Source of the DNA: Sipunculus nudus
Taxonomy: Eukaryota > Annelida > Sipuncula > Golfingiida > Sipunculidae
Direction: 5' to 3'
Assembly: GCA_026874595.1 (NCBI GenBank)
Contig: CM049316.1
Location: 61,571,676-61,635,675 of the forward strand
Length of the DNA stretch: 64,000 nucleotides
In this document: positions 13,991-27,359 of the stretch, piece by piece
How positions within the stretch are numbered: position 1 is the stretch's first letter
Layout: every line of letters begins with the position of its first letter
Program-made: the position numbers and the translations under genes
The notes under the pieces: model-generated
Told to the model about the DNA's origin: nothing
Databases searched by the model: none
Seen by the model: only the letters and a program-made list of their open reading frames with translations

Positions 13991-15703
13991 TTAACAGGCA
14001 GAAGGACCGTAGGTATAGCATAATACATCCCATATTAGGCACACAGATAAAAAGTAAAAAAAAAAATTACCAAGCCATGAAATACTGACTTTTCTTCTGA
14101 ATGAGGTTGGTGTAAAGATGACCCCACTTGGGAATCTGACTTTTTTAATTGCAGCAAATAAAGTAATTTCTCAGATTCTGTAGATGAAATTTTTTTTATA
14201 AGAATAGGACCAAAAAGTTCTATTCATTAAGATATGTTTTTAGAATGTTTTCAACTTGAACAATTGGTAAACCTCAGGCCTCAAAGTTAGTGGCTATATC
14301 CATCATACAGAATTATTATTTACTGATACAGATACAGACGTTACCTAACTGTCACTAACTTGAGAATGCCATCATTTGGAGGATACAGACTGATAACAAC
14401 ACTGCTGTCCAATGTCTATTATTGCAATTTTAAAAGAAACAGCACTGTCTTCTGGTTTCACTTACAAATCATATGATACCAAAACACAAAGTTAACAAGA
14501 ATTAGTCTGAATAATTTACAATTATAAAAGCAGAGAAATAAAATTAAACCTGAAACAAGCCTCATCATTATGTATATAATTTTATAGTGCAACCAATTTT
14601 ATATTTTGAAATTATGACATTCTCTGTTATTGAAGCTGCAATTAAACTACAATATCCATAAAAAGGCTAGGGATGTTTTCCTATAGATTATGCATGTGAT
14701 GTCTTTGGTCATAACTATATATGACCATGCAATACTGAGGTTAAACATATATCTTGATCAAGCACACAATGAAGTAGCCCCCTCTGAGATAAAATGTGGG
14801 TTTATAAAGTAAGTGATAAACTTCCCTAATTCAAATGTTTTTAAACTTTACATTCACTGAATAACTAACTTTATTTAAATGTACTTTTTAGTTTTCAGGT
14901 AAAAGCAGTAATGTTTAATACAGCCAACAAGAAACGCTGAATACATCAAGCACTCTAGGGCTACACAAAACCATGGCCCACGTGATGAAGCCCACATGTG
15001 TAGGTGTCCAGAGGCAATTACCTGGCCCCTTAGAAAAGTAATTTACAAACTGCTATACATACCTGGGAATTCATTCATACCAACATGTAATATCCATAAG
15101 CCAATATAGAGAAAATTATTGTACCTCCACAAGTCACCTACTCACTGTACACATGATATAACCTGTCTCAGGTGTACAGGAAAAAAGCCAGGGCCACAGG
15201 TCTATTTTACTCCCCAGGCCACTTCCATTCAAATCTTGATGACACAATACCCAAGAGGTCTGAGTGCATTGGTGAATAGTGTTATGTGTTCTACGCCTGA
15301 ATGACCAGGGTATTTTTAGAAGGGGGCTGTGACACCACCTGTCCCTAACGAGATTTGGCACCTCTTTATTTAGCATGTTGACTTAAAGGATTCAGGTGTA
15401 TTCATCTCTCATGATGACAGAGCTGCAATTATTAGTCCTAAAGATGTAATTATTAGTCTGAAAGACTAAGTACCTATGCCACAGGAGGCGCCTTTCATAC
15501 AAAAATTTTGTTACTAATATATTACAGGTATATTAGAACATAATTAGAACAATTCAAGCATGGAGTGCTCCTACAGTATCATAATTTAAATGTTCAATAT
15601 CATGACCAATATCACTAATGTATAACATCATAATTTTCTTTTTTTTTCACTAAGAAGTCCTTCAAGCATTAATAGTCTTATTATTAGATTATTATATATA
15701 CAG

Positions 15704-16230
15704 TAAACCCTCAAAATTATGGACACTGATAGGACCAAGGTTTTTTGTGGGTGTAACCTAGAGGTACCTGTACCAGAGAGGCATCTGACCTCAATGTATT
15801 CATGTCCCTAGCCTAATTGATGTGTCAGTATGGAAAGGTGTCTGTAATACAGAGGAATCTGTACTGGAGCGGCCAGTACCCAACTGACTACATGTCACAA
15901 ACCTGCTTTATGTGTCTGTAATAGAAAGGTGTCTATAATACAGAGGTGTCAGTACAAGAGCAGCTACTGATATCCATGTCTTCATGACACTAGCTTAACT
16001 GATATGACTGTTATAGTAAGGTGTCTGTAATATAGAGATAATTGCACTACAGAATGAACTGACCTCCATGTCATCATGACACTAGTCTAATTTATGTGAA
16101 TGTAATTGTAAGATGTTTGTAATACAGACGTACCTGCACCATAGCAGCTACTGACCTCAAGGGTTTATGTTACATTCCCTGTTTTATGTGTTTGTAATAT
16201 TATACAGAGGTACCTTCTACAAAGATACCA
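15704..16230. repeat. Diverged minisatellite, unit ~80-100 bp, about 5 copies
   Basis: Units contain GGTGTCTGTAATACAGAGG, then a CTGTAC...AG segment, CTGACCTC, an ATGTC...CATGACACTAG segment and TAATTGATGTG, recurring near 15836, 15930, 16018, 16109 and 16189. The array starts right after TACAGTAAACCCTC, which resembles the end of pogo/Tigger-like elements. The matching right end was not found. Confidence 0.65.
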
Positions 16231-17469
16231 CTGATAACATACATTTTTCAAACTTAACTATTAATAGCTTTCTACTAAATTCATCTCATTTCTATGCTGC
16301 TGTGATGTTTAAAACAACAATTTAACCTCAGGTCATTATACTCTAAGGGGAATTTATCAACTTGGCCCGTAATGCATAACCATATAAATGAAAATTTATA
16401 ATAAAAAAAATACTGTCACAAAAACAAAACTTGACAGGCTGAAAAGGATCCCAATTATAACGGATTGAGCAAAGAGACATTATATTGTATATTTGCATAC
16501 TGGTTAAACAGTTTAATGCTACACATATTTATTAACATTGCTGCAGTGCACATGTCCAAAATATACATGTACATAAAAGGCATGAGAAATTAGTGACAAA
16601 TACATAAGCATTACAAAATTTTATATATCAATGGATTTACAATTAAAATGTTCCCACAAAAATCATAATAAGGCAAGTGGATAAACAAAATATTAAAACT
16701 GTCAGGCTATTAATTAAATATTATAAATACTTAACAGCCAGATATCATTGCCAGCATATGATGCAACATGATTTTGAATACGGTACCTGGTTATACATAA
16801 ACCCTTATCATATAATTGTATAAGCTGTGTAAAACTGTGTACCGGAAAACCATTAAGTTTGAAACATGGTTAAGTTCTATGTAGTGCAGCTTACTGTTGG
16901 CATGAATTCTGTGCATGTACCAAATGCTCATAAACACACGGTAGGCGCAGACTCTTGATATTATAATCACATGGTACACACATCATTAAGACCCTACTCA
17001 GCTGAAGTGTATCACCACTGACACCTTGCAATATGTGGTATAAATGATCCTGGAATTAAGAACAGGTGAAATATACTGCATTAATCTGCACAACACATGC
17101 AGGTGGGCAGTGACAGACTTTAGTGTCACCTCAAGGTGGCAGATGGCAGCACTGGCTTGTATAAACAAAGTTTCAGGCTAGGAAAATAAATTCTATCTAC
17201 ATTATCACAAAATGCAATTGGCTGCAGCAATCTGTCACAGAATCTGTACCAGAGGGGACCAATTCCTGACAGGAAAAAAAGTCATGTTTTTTTCTCCAAC
17301 AAAAATATAGCGGTAATATGATCTGATAAGGAGCTGTCAGTTGTTAGTTCTAAAGTTGGCACTTTCCAGTGTACATGATGAACAGCCAAAAATAAAGGAG
17401 CAGTATTGCTCTTATAATTTGTCAGGAAATATATAAAAGACCAGGTATTACTCTAAGTAAATCATTTAC

Positions 17470-18313
17470 ACCTCAAAACAGTCCCTATGACTACTTGAAC
17501 CAACCAATCACAGCAGGGCTCAGTCTTGGTGCTCAATGCCTCGATTGCCTCCTTCATATGTTTAACAAGGGCACTCATATGCCTGTCAATAAATATGCTA
17601 AAATTTTGCCAAGAACTGAATTCAGGTGAGATAAATGGGTAAAAATATATATGAGTTTCATGATAACAAATTTTTAAGCCCTACTTAAATATGGACTTGA
17701 AGCAAGGAGGATGTTATTTCATGTAATGACTCATCTAAAGGATAGCGGAAAAGACCATTTTGGACTGCAGAAAGTCAATAAACAGAGGTGGCGCCACCTG
17801 CAGGTTTGAACCCCATGTCATTCACCTAATTGATATGTCTAAAAAATATCTGGTCATGATTTGTTAAAGTGTTTCATAAGATAAAAGTTTTTGCACCATA
17901 TATCTGGAAATGAGAAATGAATATTTTGTGATCATCATAATTCTAAGTCCTGTGGAAAAACATCATTCTGAAAATAAATTGATCTATTCAATATTGTATC
18001 CACTGAATTCCCCTCGCTCCAAGGAATTCTTGCATATGATTTGAAGTCTAGAGTGTTCTGATTTACTGACTTATCTGAAGGAAAGTGAAAATGACAATTT
18101 TGCAGCACAGAAAGTTGTTAAACAAGTGGCGCCACCTGCAGGTTATGATCACATGTAAGTCATTTGCTGAGTAAGTCTGTAAAATTTGGTAAAGAAAGCA
18201 GCAAGGGTCTCACAGAAATGTGATAGAAGAATGGAGCAGGACAGATGGACGGACAGACTGACAGATGTGAATTATTTTAGTAGTCTTCCCTACTTACTGT
18301 GGGGGACTAACAA
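17470..18313 (+). mobile_element. Helentron-like non-autonomous element, AGTCCC-type ends
   Basis: The right end has a GGAC-rich tract (18246-18262), then a hairpin at 18282-18308 (AGTC..CCC stem against GGGGGACT) followed by AACAAA. AGTCCC at 17480-17485 is the inverted repeat of the right arm. Two internal units of ~338 bp each carry GTGGCGCCAC (17788-17797 and 18126-18135). The left boundary is approximate because it rests only on the sub-terminal motif. No protein is encoded. Confidence 0.55.
17787..17798. repeat. 12-bp palindrome GGTGGCGCCACC in ~338-bp unit
   Basis: This perfect self-complementary dodecamer recurs (as the 10-bp core) at 18126-18135 in the next unit. It is the same palindrome as in the intron 1 array although the surrounding repeat differs. 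Confidence 0.9.
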
Positions 18314-19491
18314 ACATACATATATATGGAAACTGCCTATACAATTATACAACCTGTCTTAGACAGGCAGGTAACAAACACCACATGAAATATGTTTGCT
18401 TCACTTGAGCAATACCTTTACTTGGTGTTGTTTGGAAAAATTTCTGGCCCTTTCGGCATCAATCACATGCATAGAATTAGCTCAACCCCAATACATTCCG
18501 TGAGAGTCTGCAGTCCCACAGGCACCCATATTAACATGTAGCACAAACTCCCCATCAGCACTTATTCTCCATATGAGACCAGCTGATTATTCATACAGAT
18601 ACAGATACAGCTGCTGAAAACAATGTGTACAGTAAATTTTAAACATTAAACTGATGTTTTGCATTGACTTTTCACAGATAGGAAAAAGGAGACGGTGAGC
18701 CGAGCACAATTTCTGATTTAAAATGCCATATCTTGAAACTGTTCTTGATCAATCAAATTGCTTTGATATGACCACCATACTGGCATGCAGGCTTATATAA
18801 TGTAGTGAATCTATATCTTTCTACTGAATGTGTTGACAATTGTACCATCTGGTATTAATATCATCATAGAAACTGATCTTCATTCTTAATCATCTGTTAA
18901 GTATCAGAGAAAGTTAATGATTAATATTAAACAAGTTCATGACTTTTAAACCTGAATTGCAAACTGAATATATATGTATCCAAGATTATATATTTGCATT
19001 CAAGCTTAATATACTGATAACCCTTATCATAAAGAATGGCAATATAAATGTAGTGTTTCCATGTATCAGCAAATCTGGTTCCAGGTGTGTATATTGTGCA
19101 AAAATTTAGATCCCTCCTTTTAGTATGAACTGTTTCCAGGATTGGGTACATACCTATTTCCCATGTGCCTCCTAAAATGGTTAAAATGAACAACATTTAA
19201 ATGAATGAAAGAGTTATTCAGGTGATTTGTGGAAGGCAAATAACCATATTTCCAAGAAGAGCCCTATGGTTTGGACACCTAGTGCAACAATTATTTTTGG
19301 ACTGGTGTCCTAGTAGTTTCAAAAGAACCAAGAAGAGGTTGACAAGGATGTGTGCCACAAAATCTTGCATATCCAGGACATAATGGAACAGATCTGATGA
19401 ACTGTGCACTACAGAACACAAATCTGAATGGGCATTTGCAGATGCATGAAAACACAGGCTTATTTTAACATATTAAACATGATGTACATAC

Positions 19492-20509
19492 CTGTATCTG
19501 AGCGGGATTCTTCTTTTGGTGTAATATCACTATTATCCAAAGCTTGATGTCCTGATTCGGTCCTCTCTGATTCCGAGGCTAGGGTAAATCCTATATTTTC
19601 TGAAGAATCATACTGATCCCCATCGGTTAATTCAGCATCACTTAATCCAAGAGAACTGCCCCCATCCCCAGTTTCCATCCCACCCTCCTCTGGGTCTGCA
19701 TCTAAGCTCGTATCACTCCGGTTAAAAAATTCTGAAATTTGTTCCTCCTGCGATGGAGGTCTCTCTGTGGCACTCACATCACCAACAGAAGACCTCCTCT
19801 CACCACTTTTGTCAGAACTTTGATCTACACTTGCTGAACTACCCGATTTAGCTACATATTTTTTATTCCGTTTTATGGTTGCAAACCTGCTGCCACCGTC
19901 CTGGTCATCAAACCAACGGTCCGGACTGCCAACATTTTCCTCGGTTTCGTCATCCAAATAGAGATCCAAACCTTGGTCACTATCATCTGTTTCAGTTGGT
20001 TGTTGTACCAACACTGATGGAATCCTCTTTCCCTTAACATTTTCCTTTTTCGGACTCAATATCACAGTTTCATCTTCAGGTACAGGATCCTTAAGTATAT
20101 TTACAGAGAATCCCTTCAACGAAAGTGATTCTAACTTTTCCTGCGTTAAAGTCAAATACCGTTCCAGCAGATTGGCCAACTGTTCGAGGGCTGGATTATT
20201 AAGAGGTGACACACTTTCTGAAACTGACAAATCTTGCAAATATCCAAACGAAGAACGTCTTTTGTCCCGTTCATCCATTTTCAAAGTCTGATTTGATTTG
20301 TGTCTTTGATGTTTATCCCACTTCTTTGGGGACCTGGTTACGGGCTTACACACAAGTGACAGTTCTCGGGAGGCTTCCTGTTTAAGACAGAAGTATGTTC
20401 CACTTTCGGCAGGGACCTTTGGTCCGTCTTGATTGGTCGAGGAAACGTATGAGCGCGCTCCATGGGGGGGCCACTCTGCTGGAAGTTCTTTATCTGCCGG
20501 AATACCTTT
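19492..20509 (-). CDS. Large second coding exon, acidic Ser-rich linker (residues 56-395)
   Basis: This is the longest open frame in the window: 1018 bases without a stop from a strong acceptor (TTTCTTTATTTTCAG|AAAGG) to a strong donor (ATACAG|GTATGT). It starts in phase 0 and ends in phase 1. It encodes residues 56-394 plus the first base of codon 395. The exon is clearly richer in G and C than the flanking introns. The protein is hydrophilic. A possible amphipathic helix with ALEQLANLLERYLTLTQEKL follows a Ser-rich stretch near residues 150-160. After that come acidic stretches (TDDSDQGLDLYLDDETEEN and similar), RRSS-type basophilic kinase-like sites and an acidic tail rich in Ser, Asp and Glu. 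No cysteine pattern, signal peptide or membrane segment is seen. This looks like a disordered linker ahead of the Sec14-like region encoded by the next exons. A start inside this exon (MDERDKRRSS) is an alternative for a shorter isoform, but the frame stays open to the acceptor. Confidence 0.88.
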
Positions 20510-23500
20510 CTGAAAATAAAGAAATATTACATTTAAAAGAGTATTCTACCTTATTCCAATTATTTTTTTTATTCTGTTTCACAACCAAGGCCTACAAGGA
20601 ATAACAATATGAGCCACTATATATTTATATATATTGCATTAGCTTCTTTGTGAACATTTTTTTTGTAAAATTAGTTTTCACTGAAACTTTCTAAATGAAT
20701 CCACGATTACCATCTTGTAACATAACAACATCTAACTATTTAATTACAAAATAATATGTTATTCAAATGAAATTTTAAAACCTGACAGATCATATAAAAT
20801 CACTTTTTTGTTAAAATGTTCACCTATAAAAGACCTCACACGATGGATGTTCAACTGACTGAATTTAACTGATTAATCATCAATTCAAAAATGTCATGGA
20901 AAAACCATACCAGTTGACTATTCCCCATTTTGGTGATACGGACAGTCTCAACTCTGATAAAATCTTACAGATGAACCAAACCTAAGTCTTCTAAGGGTGA
21001 TTACTTAAGAATAAATTAATATTAATCAATGTAATTCTTCATTCTGTTCCCGGTATTGTAACCACTAATATTGTCAGCTCGTACACAGAAGCACTGTACA
21101 TATAACATGCTTGTAGACAGAAGTGTTCTCAATCCTTTCACTGTGAAAATTATTCATTTGTCAAGCTGTATTTACACATAACTGCATGCTCCACAAGTTA
21201 TATTCATATTTTTACACTATATAAATTATTGCTTTTATGTTAATGTTTGTAGATATGCACACAGCAGCCTTGGCATCTCTCCCAGATGTAATGTCAGCAA
21301 TAATATTTCCAGTTCATCACATCAGAGGTATTCCATCCATGTGACAGTTCATAAGTTCTCAGAAAACCTCCAACTTCCCTTGATGTTCCTGCAGTGCCAA
21401 ATCACATGATAACAGATATTGTTAGCACCATGACAGAGGAGCTGTTTATCATGAAATACTTCAACAGTATCATAATAACTGTAATAAACTCTGAACCAGG
21501 TGTAACAAAAACCAAAGTATCATCCAATCTTAACAGTAATACTCCAGGTATTATAATGATGCTGAGAGCACAGATAAGTCCAATGTTCAAATGTTCTTAG
21601 ATATCCTACAAGTTCACTCTGAAACATCTTCCTATTGCATCCCTGCCAAATTTACGAGTAACATCAACTCAATGCTTCATCGCAAAAACTCCAACAAGAA
21701 CTGCTGAATATTTTTATGTAGCTGGGAAGTAATGCCAAGAAATGCAGACACTGCCTCATCAAATTGACTCATAAACTGAACAGAGCTGATCCAGCGAAAG
21801 GCGTTTTATCTGTAACTCCCTGGGTATGCTACATTTACTCATCAATTTTCCCACAGCAAGTCAGATATATGTGTTTTTCTCAGTCACTTACTAGGCACCC
21901 TGATTTTATCACTTAGCATTGGCTCGTGTTTACTTGACGCACCGCTATATTTTGGCAACCTGTTTGATTGTTATCATTAAACTGCCCTGCACAGGGTCCA
22001 TCAGCTTTTATCATATAACAATACCCTGTTTTGTTATGTCTAGATATGATAAGATATAAATAACAAAAAGGCTCTTGTATTTTTTCTTATTAATGTTATC
22101 AATTAGACTTGTGGGGGTATCTATTAAAAATCAAACATATCAGGAAACTTTACATTTGAGCAGTTGTGGAAATATATTAAAATTTCATCTTTACATTAAG
22201 GCTCAAGTGACCATCCATTTAAAATACTAGTGACATACCCATGCTTTTGACATGCATTTTGACATGCACCCTTTGACATCATGGTTTTAGTGTGTACACA
22301 AAATGGTAGCCCCCATGAGCAGTTACAAAAATCTGGGAGAAATAAACCAGTCAGGGTATGAAAAGAATACAGTGATGCGACTCCGGGGGTAAATACTTAG
22401 GAGACATCATCCAGGTGAGCTGCGGAGAGTGTTAGGTGGGAGGAGACATGTATTGCCAAAGTTCAAAGCGGAATAACGCTTTACTGGACAATGCCCAAAT
22501 CCTAAAATTATAGTAGGATATCCTAAACTATGATATAATGGACAAAAACCTCTTTCTGCTGACACCTCTTCAGTATGGACAAAATTCTGACCAATGTCTG
22601 CATTATACAGGTTCCACAATAACGGGCAGAACTGATTAGTTAAAGCAAACCATACCAGTTGAAGAAAGAAAATTATTTATTTTGATATGCTGCACACTAT
22701 TAGTATTACAAACAAAATGTTTACTATCATTATAACAAAAGGTATAAATTTATGAGCAAATGCTGGGATGATGGATGTGATTATATGTAACACCCTAAAC
22801 CACATAGACAAAATTAACCACAACACGTCCCTGTCTGTGATATATAACAACCTGTTAAGATGGGCGCTTTTCATGCTTGTTATGATGTGGCTGATGCTGA
22901 AACCACATCATCCCTGTGCAGGCCTGCCAAAGGTAAACAATCCAAAAAAAAAAAAAAGAAAGAGTTCTCTGGGAAAAAAATAGTAGCCAAGCTTCTTTGA
23001 AATAAAAAATGAACAAAAAGTAAAATTACCAACAATACTCGATTTTTTTATCACAGACAGAATAAAGATGTGCTTCACATACTTCCAATGTGTATTTTAA
23101 TATAAGCTCCAAAAGTCAGAAACATACGTCGTGCACACCCCCCTGCATGAAGAACAGGGCATTTTCCACATGTTGTGACACGTGCAGGAAAGTGTACCAT
23201 TCTTGTTCTAACTGGACTATAATAGCAGAAGAGAATTAGTTTATCTCGGAACTCTTTTACGGGAAAAAAAAGAGAACAAAAGAAGAGTGCTGCTATAAAA
23301 AGAGTAGTAAAAAAAAATTATCACAATTTTCAGTAAATCCTTAAAATAAATAGTGAACCTTTTAAAAAAGTTATTTGGCAGACCTGTGTGCTACTCTAAT
23401 AAGAATAATAAATATAATAATAAATAATGAAATTTTCCTGAAATTTGATTTTGGGATGTAGAAACGTGCTACAAATCAAATCTCAATTTGACATGCCAAG

Positions 23501-24472
23501 GTACAAAGCAGCTGACTGGCAGCAAAAGGGAAACACCATACTATAACAAATTAGGTCACAGTGACCTAATTTGATTTAATAAACAACAATATTCCCTCAA
23601 ATATACATTTCTTTATTGTGGGTGTATGGATTAAGTAATCCACTTGTTCTATGGAATACCCAGACAGAGTAGGAAGCATAAATTCCTCTGTGACAAAACT
23701 GATGTTGTCACATGATAGGGCTACAAGTGAACATGTTTAACTGGCCTTCTGTGCCATATATATCTAGCAGCTGTCACAGATAATGGGCTTTATACAGCTG
23801 TTATGGATTACATATATAAGTGCTATAATTCCATTCCTCAGCTATAATCCAAGCACTTTCACTGTGGTATACTTTTTGCCTCTTCAGGCTTTTATAACTG
23901 CTCTATTTTTGCAGTAACTGACCTCTGTGTTAATGAACTGCGTAGAAAAAACAGGAAACAATACAAATCGTTTTGAACATTACACAGGGAGTCCCATATC
24001 ATAGGCTATGATGAATTAATCATTTAGTGGAGAGGGCTATACAGGATGTGGTGAAACAAATAAAGGAATTAAGGACAGTTGCGTAAAAAGCATTTTTCTT
24101 ACCACAATATTTAAAGCGCTGGGTATTAAGTGTTGTTCAAGTGTTTTCCCTGTGTGGATGGAAACCTGTGTACATGTTTAATCCATGTAGACATTTATCT
24201 TCTTGAGTGGAGACTCACAAGGATTAGGAATGCTGTTTGTGTTTTATCCTATTAAATTCTCAAGATTTCTAACATGCTTTGCAAGCTATCAAAACTGGTC
24301 CCCACTAACAAAATAACTGTACACCTTCAGAGGACTGGGCTTTATTGACCAATTTTGATTTAACATGAAAACAGGTTGCCTTACACATCCCAAAGGAAGT
24401 GTGGTTCTAAAAATAATATTTCTGGCCCTGCCAAACATTTCCTACCCTTTTTAAAATTCACACTTGACTAAT

Positions 24473-24501
24473 ACCAACCAACCAACCAACCAACCAACCA
24501 A
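24473..24501. repeat. (ACCA)n microsatellite
   Basis: About seven perfect copies of ACCA, followed by AAAGAGG. Confidence 0.95.
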
Positions 24502-26339
24502 AAGAGGTATACGCTCATGGAGCAGCTACAGGTTGCTGTGGTCAAGACCTCAGCCCTGTCCGCTTCTTTAGCATGTTCTCTGAGCAAACAGTCGCAGTGC
24601 CACGCCAAACCAAGCAGGGAGTCATAGAGGGCGCCACTGCCCTAATACAGAGCAAACTATTTTTACAAACTAGTCATGAGGTCAAAATCCACAAAGAGCA
24701 TCAGAAGATATTTCAAAGAATTACACATATAGTACTACATGTTTTCTACCTTACACAATTGCCACAAAGGGCAAATTTGTACTATACAATGATGCCAGTC
24801 CTTTTCAATCATGTTGTGTAATTATAATATAATAATAAAATATACAATGTAAATTCAGTTTTGGAGTTTCTGAAAGCCATTTATGGTTAAAGGAAGTGAA
24901 ATTTTAACAGATATCATGATTGTATGTGAAGGCCTGTAGGAAATTATTCCTGGTCAAGAAATTAGATTATCATTAACAACTCAAACATTCTTAGGGGCAT
25001 GTCTGAAACAAGGGACCCATGGGTCATGGCGCTCAGCTGTAATATTTGATAAAAAATATGATTTGGGAAAGAGGCACATGCTTGTTTTGTGTGGTTATAA
25101 ATATAAGCTTTATTATGAGTTGTTGGTGTTTAGCTTATGTATGATTTTGATAGTATCTTTGGAGACAGGGAAGAGGATTGATTTCATTTATTTTATTAAC
25201 AAATGGAGTGCTATTATCACATAGATTTTGACTTGGCCATATAACTTATAAGCAGCACATATTATAAAAGAGTTTAACTATTTATCAAAATTCGATAACA
25301 AATATTGTGCCAATATAATTTTTATTAAAAAAAAAATAATAAGAAAATCATATGATTTTTAAAAATAAAATATAACTGAAATGATTATTGAAATAATATT
25401 ATAGAATATATTCATGAATGCATTCATGAATACATTTTGAAAGTATCTGCACTGGTATTAAAATACTTTCATTTTTACCTGAATTCCCATTCTTATGCAA
25501 TAAATTTTTTTAATGCAGTACATATTCATATTTGTATTCAAATACATTAGCAAAGCATTCGCACCATGTCTGTATTTATTCAGTTTTAGCCAAACAAAGA
25601 TGTTGAGAATCCAGAATATACCAAATTCACAAATTTAAATAATGATCATAAGTACCTGGTTTTATGGCTTTTATTTATATTAAAAAAAATAAATGTAATA
25701 TATTCACTTTGGACTACTTTCACATCAATCTACACACTAGACACTGTAGGAATCTAGATTAATATTATCAACTGCATCTTTGTCTATCATTAATTTCCTT
25801 CATATGATCCCTAATGATTAGTAATGAATAATATGATTTATTTTTTTATCATTAAAATTTCACTGAAAAATACCATAGGTGACTGCATGGTGTTATTTGG
25901 AATAACATTGACATTGACATTCTATCCATCCATACAAGATTCTTACATCATCAGTAACTGCAAGTTAATTTTCTGTTACTCATAAACTAACAAATTCCTT
26001 TTCTATTAATTTTTCTTTAATTTGTTATAAAACAAGTGACCCATGGGTCATGACGCTCAGCTGACTGGGAAGAGATTCGCAAAAGGAAATTTTATCATCA
26101 GAATGGTAGTATATACCCATTCAACTGAAGCATCAAACAGATTAACCAACAGGCCAAGATTTAGTCTGTATTTATATATCTAAAAAATAGAGAAAAATGT
26201 GTAAACTTTTAAAACTAGAATACGGGTAACCGACAAGTGACTACATGTATCTGCCAAAATCGGATAGTGAGGCATGGATTGAGTGGCAAGGGGAAATAGA
26301 GTGAGGTATGTTGCATATTAGCATGGATGTCTGCAGCCT

Positions 26340-27170
26340 AAATGTGTATGTAGGTTGTGCCACCTACCACAAATCCAGAAAGCTGTCCAAGTTGTATACA
26401 CCTGCAAAATTTTAGGCAGATAAGTCAAACCACTACATGTATATGAGCGATTTTTGCCCATGGCAGACAAACAGACAAACACTGTGCAAAAATCTTTGCA
26501 GGTAACCCCTCCAGTTTTGTGTATGATAAAGACCTATGTGAGATCTAAACACATGCACAATTTTGGCCCAATCGGTCAAATGGTTCCTGAGATATGAGCT
26601 TGGATGTGTCCAGCGTTAACTAGAATGTAGGTGGCGCCACCTCTCATAAAATCAAGAAAGCTGTCCACGATGTATAAACCTGCAAAATTTTAGGCAGTTA
26701 TGTCGAACCACTACAGAGAAATGAGTAATTTTAGGCCACGGCAGACTAACAGACAGACGCTGTGCAAACATTGTTACAGGTGGCGCCACCATTTTTTGTG
26801 TATGTTACAGAGCTATCAAAGGGCTACATTTGTATAAATTTTATTTCCTGATCGGTCAAACGGTTCCCGAGATATAAGCTTGGATGTCATCAGCGTGAAC
26901 GTAAACGTAGGTGGCGCCACCTGTCATAAAATCAAGAAAGCTATCCTGGATGTATACACATGACGAATTTCAGGTGAATTAGTCAATTCACTGCAGAGAT
27001 ATGAGTGATTTTAACCCAAGGCAGATGAACAGATGGACACTGTGCAAACATGGTTACAGGTGGCGCCACCATTTTTTGTGTATGTTATAAAGCAATCCAA
27101 GGGCTACATTTGTATCAATTTTATTTCCTGATCGGTCAAATGGTTCCCGAGATATGAGGGTTTATGAGTG
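26340..27170. repeat. Three ~280-bp tandem units, two palindromes each
   Basis: Units start near 26340, 26620 and 26900. Each runs from a GTAGGTGGCGCCACCT-type site through ATCAAGAAAGCTGTCC, a GCAGACNAACAGACA-type tract and a second palindrome, to GATCGGTCAAA and GAGATATRAGCTTGGATG. Exact GGTGGCGCCACC occurs at 26630-26641, 26779-26790, 26910-26921 and 27059-27070. The first unit is diverged and lacks both exact sites. Confidence 0.8.
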
Positions 27171-27359
27171 GAAACAGACCCACAAATGGACACTGGATAG
27201 AGAGGAAAGGTCAGAGGTCAATGCAAATTGGTTAGGCACCAGTTCACATGTGACCCGATAATAGGTGTAAGTTTGGGAAAAATTGGTCCATTAGTCTCCA
27301 AGGAGCTCTCTGGAAACGAACGCCGCCGCGGCGGAGGAACTCGGTCAAAAACATAGTAT

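Larger units (their letters stand above)
7902..19491 (-). other. Intron 2 of the Sec14-domain gene (11.6 kb)
   Basis: The donor at 19491 and the acceptor at 7902 on the minus strand bound this intron. It holds a poly-G run (11047-11066), a short poly(A) insertion with target-site duplication (12556-12618), a ~140-bp tandem pair (13690-13990), a ~90-bp minisatellite (15704-16230) and a Helentron-like element (17470-18313). An open frame at 10528-10274 on the minus strand was considered as an exon and rejected. Confidence 0.7.

Noticed and set aside
19201-19421. Possible LINE reverse-transcriptase tail (RRALWFGHLV-like)
   Set aside because: The resemblance to the C-terminal RR..WFGH motif of LINE proteins is short, the frame would need shifts to continue, and no other LINE sequence lies nearby.
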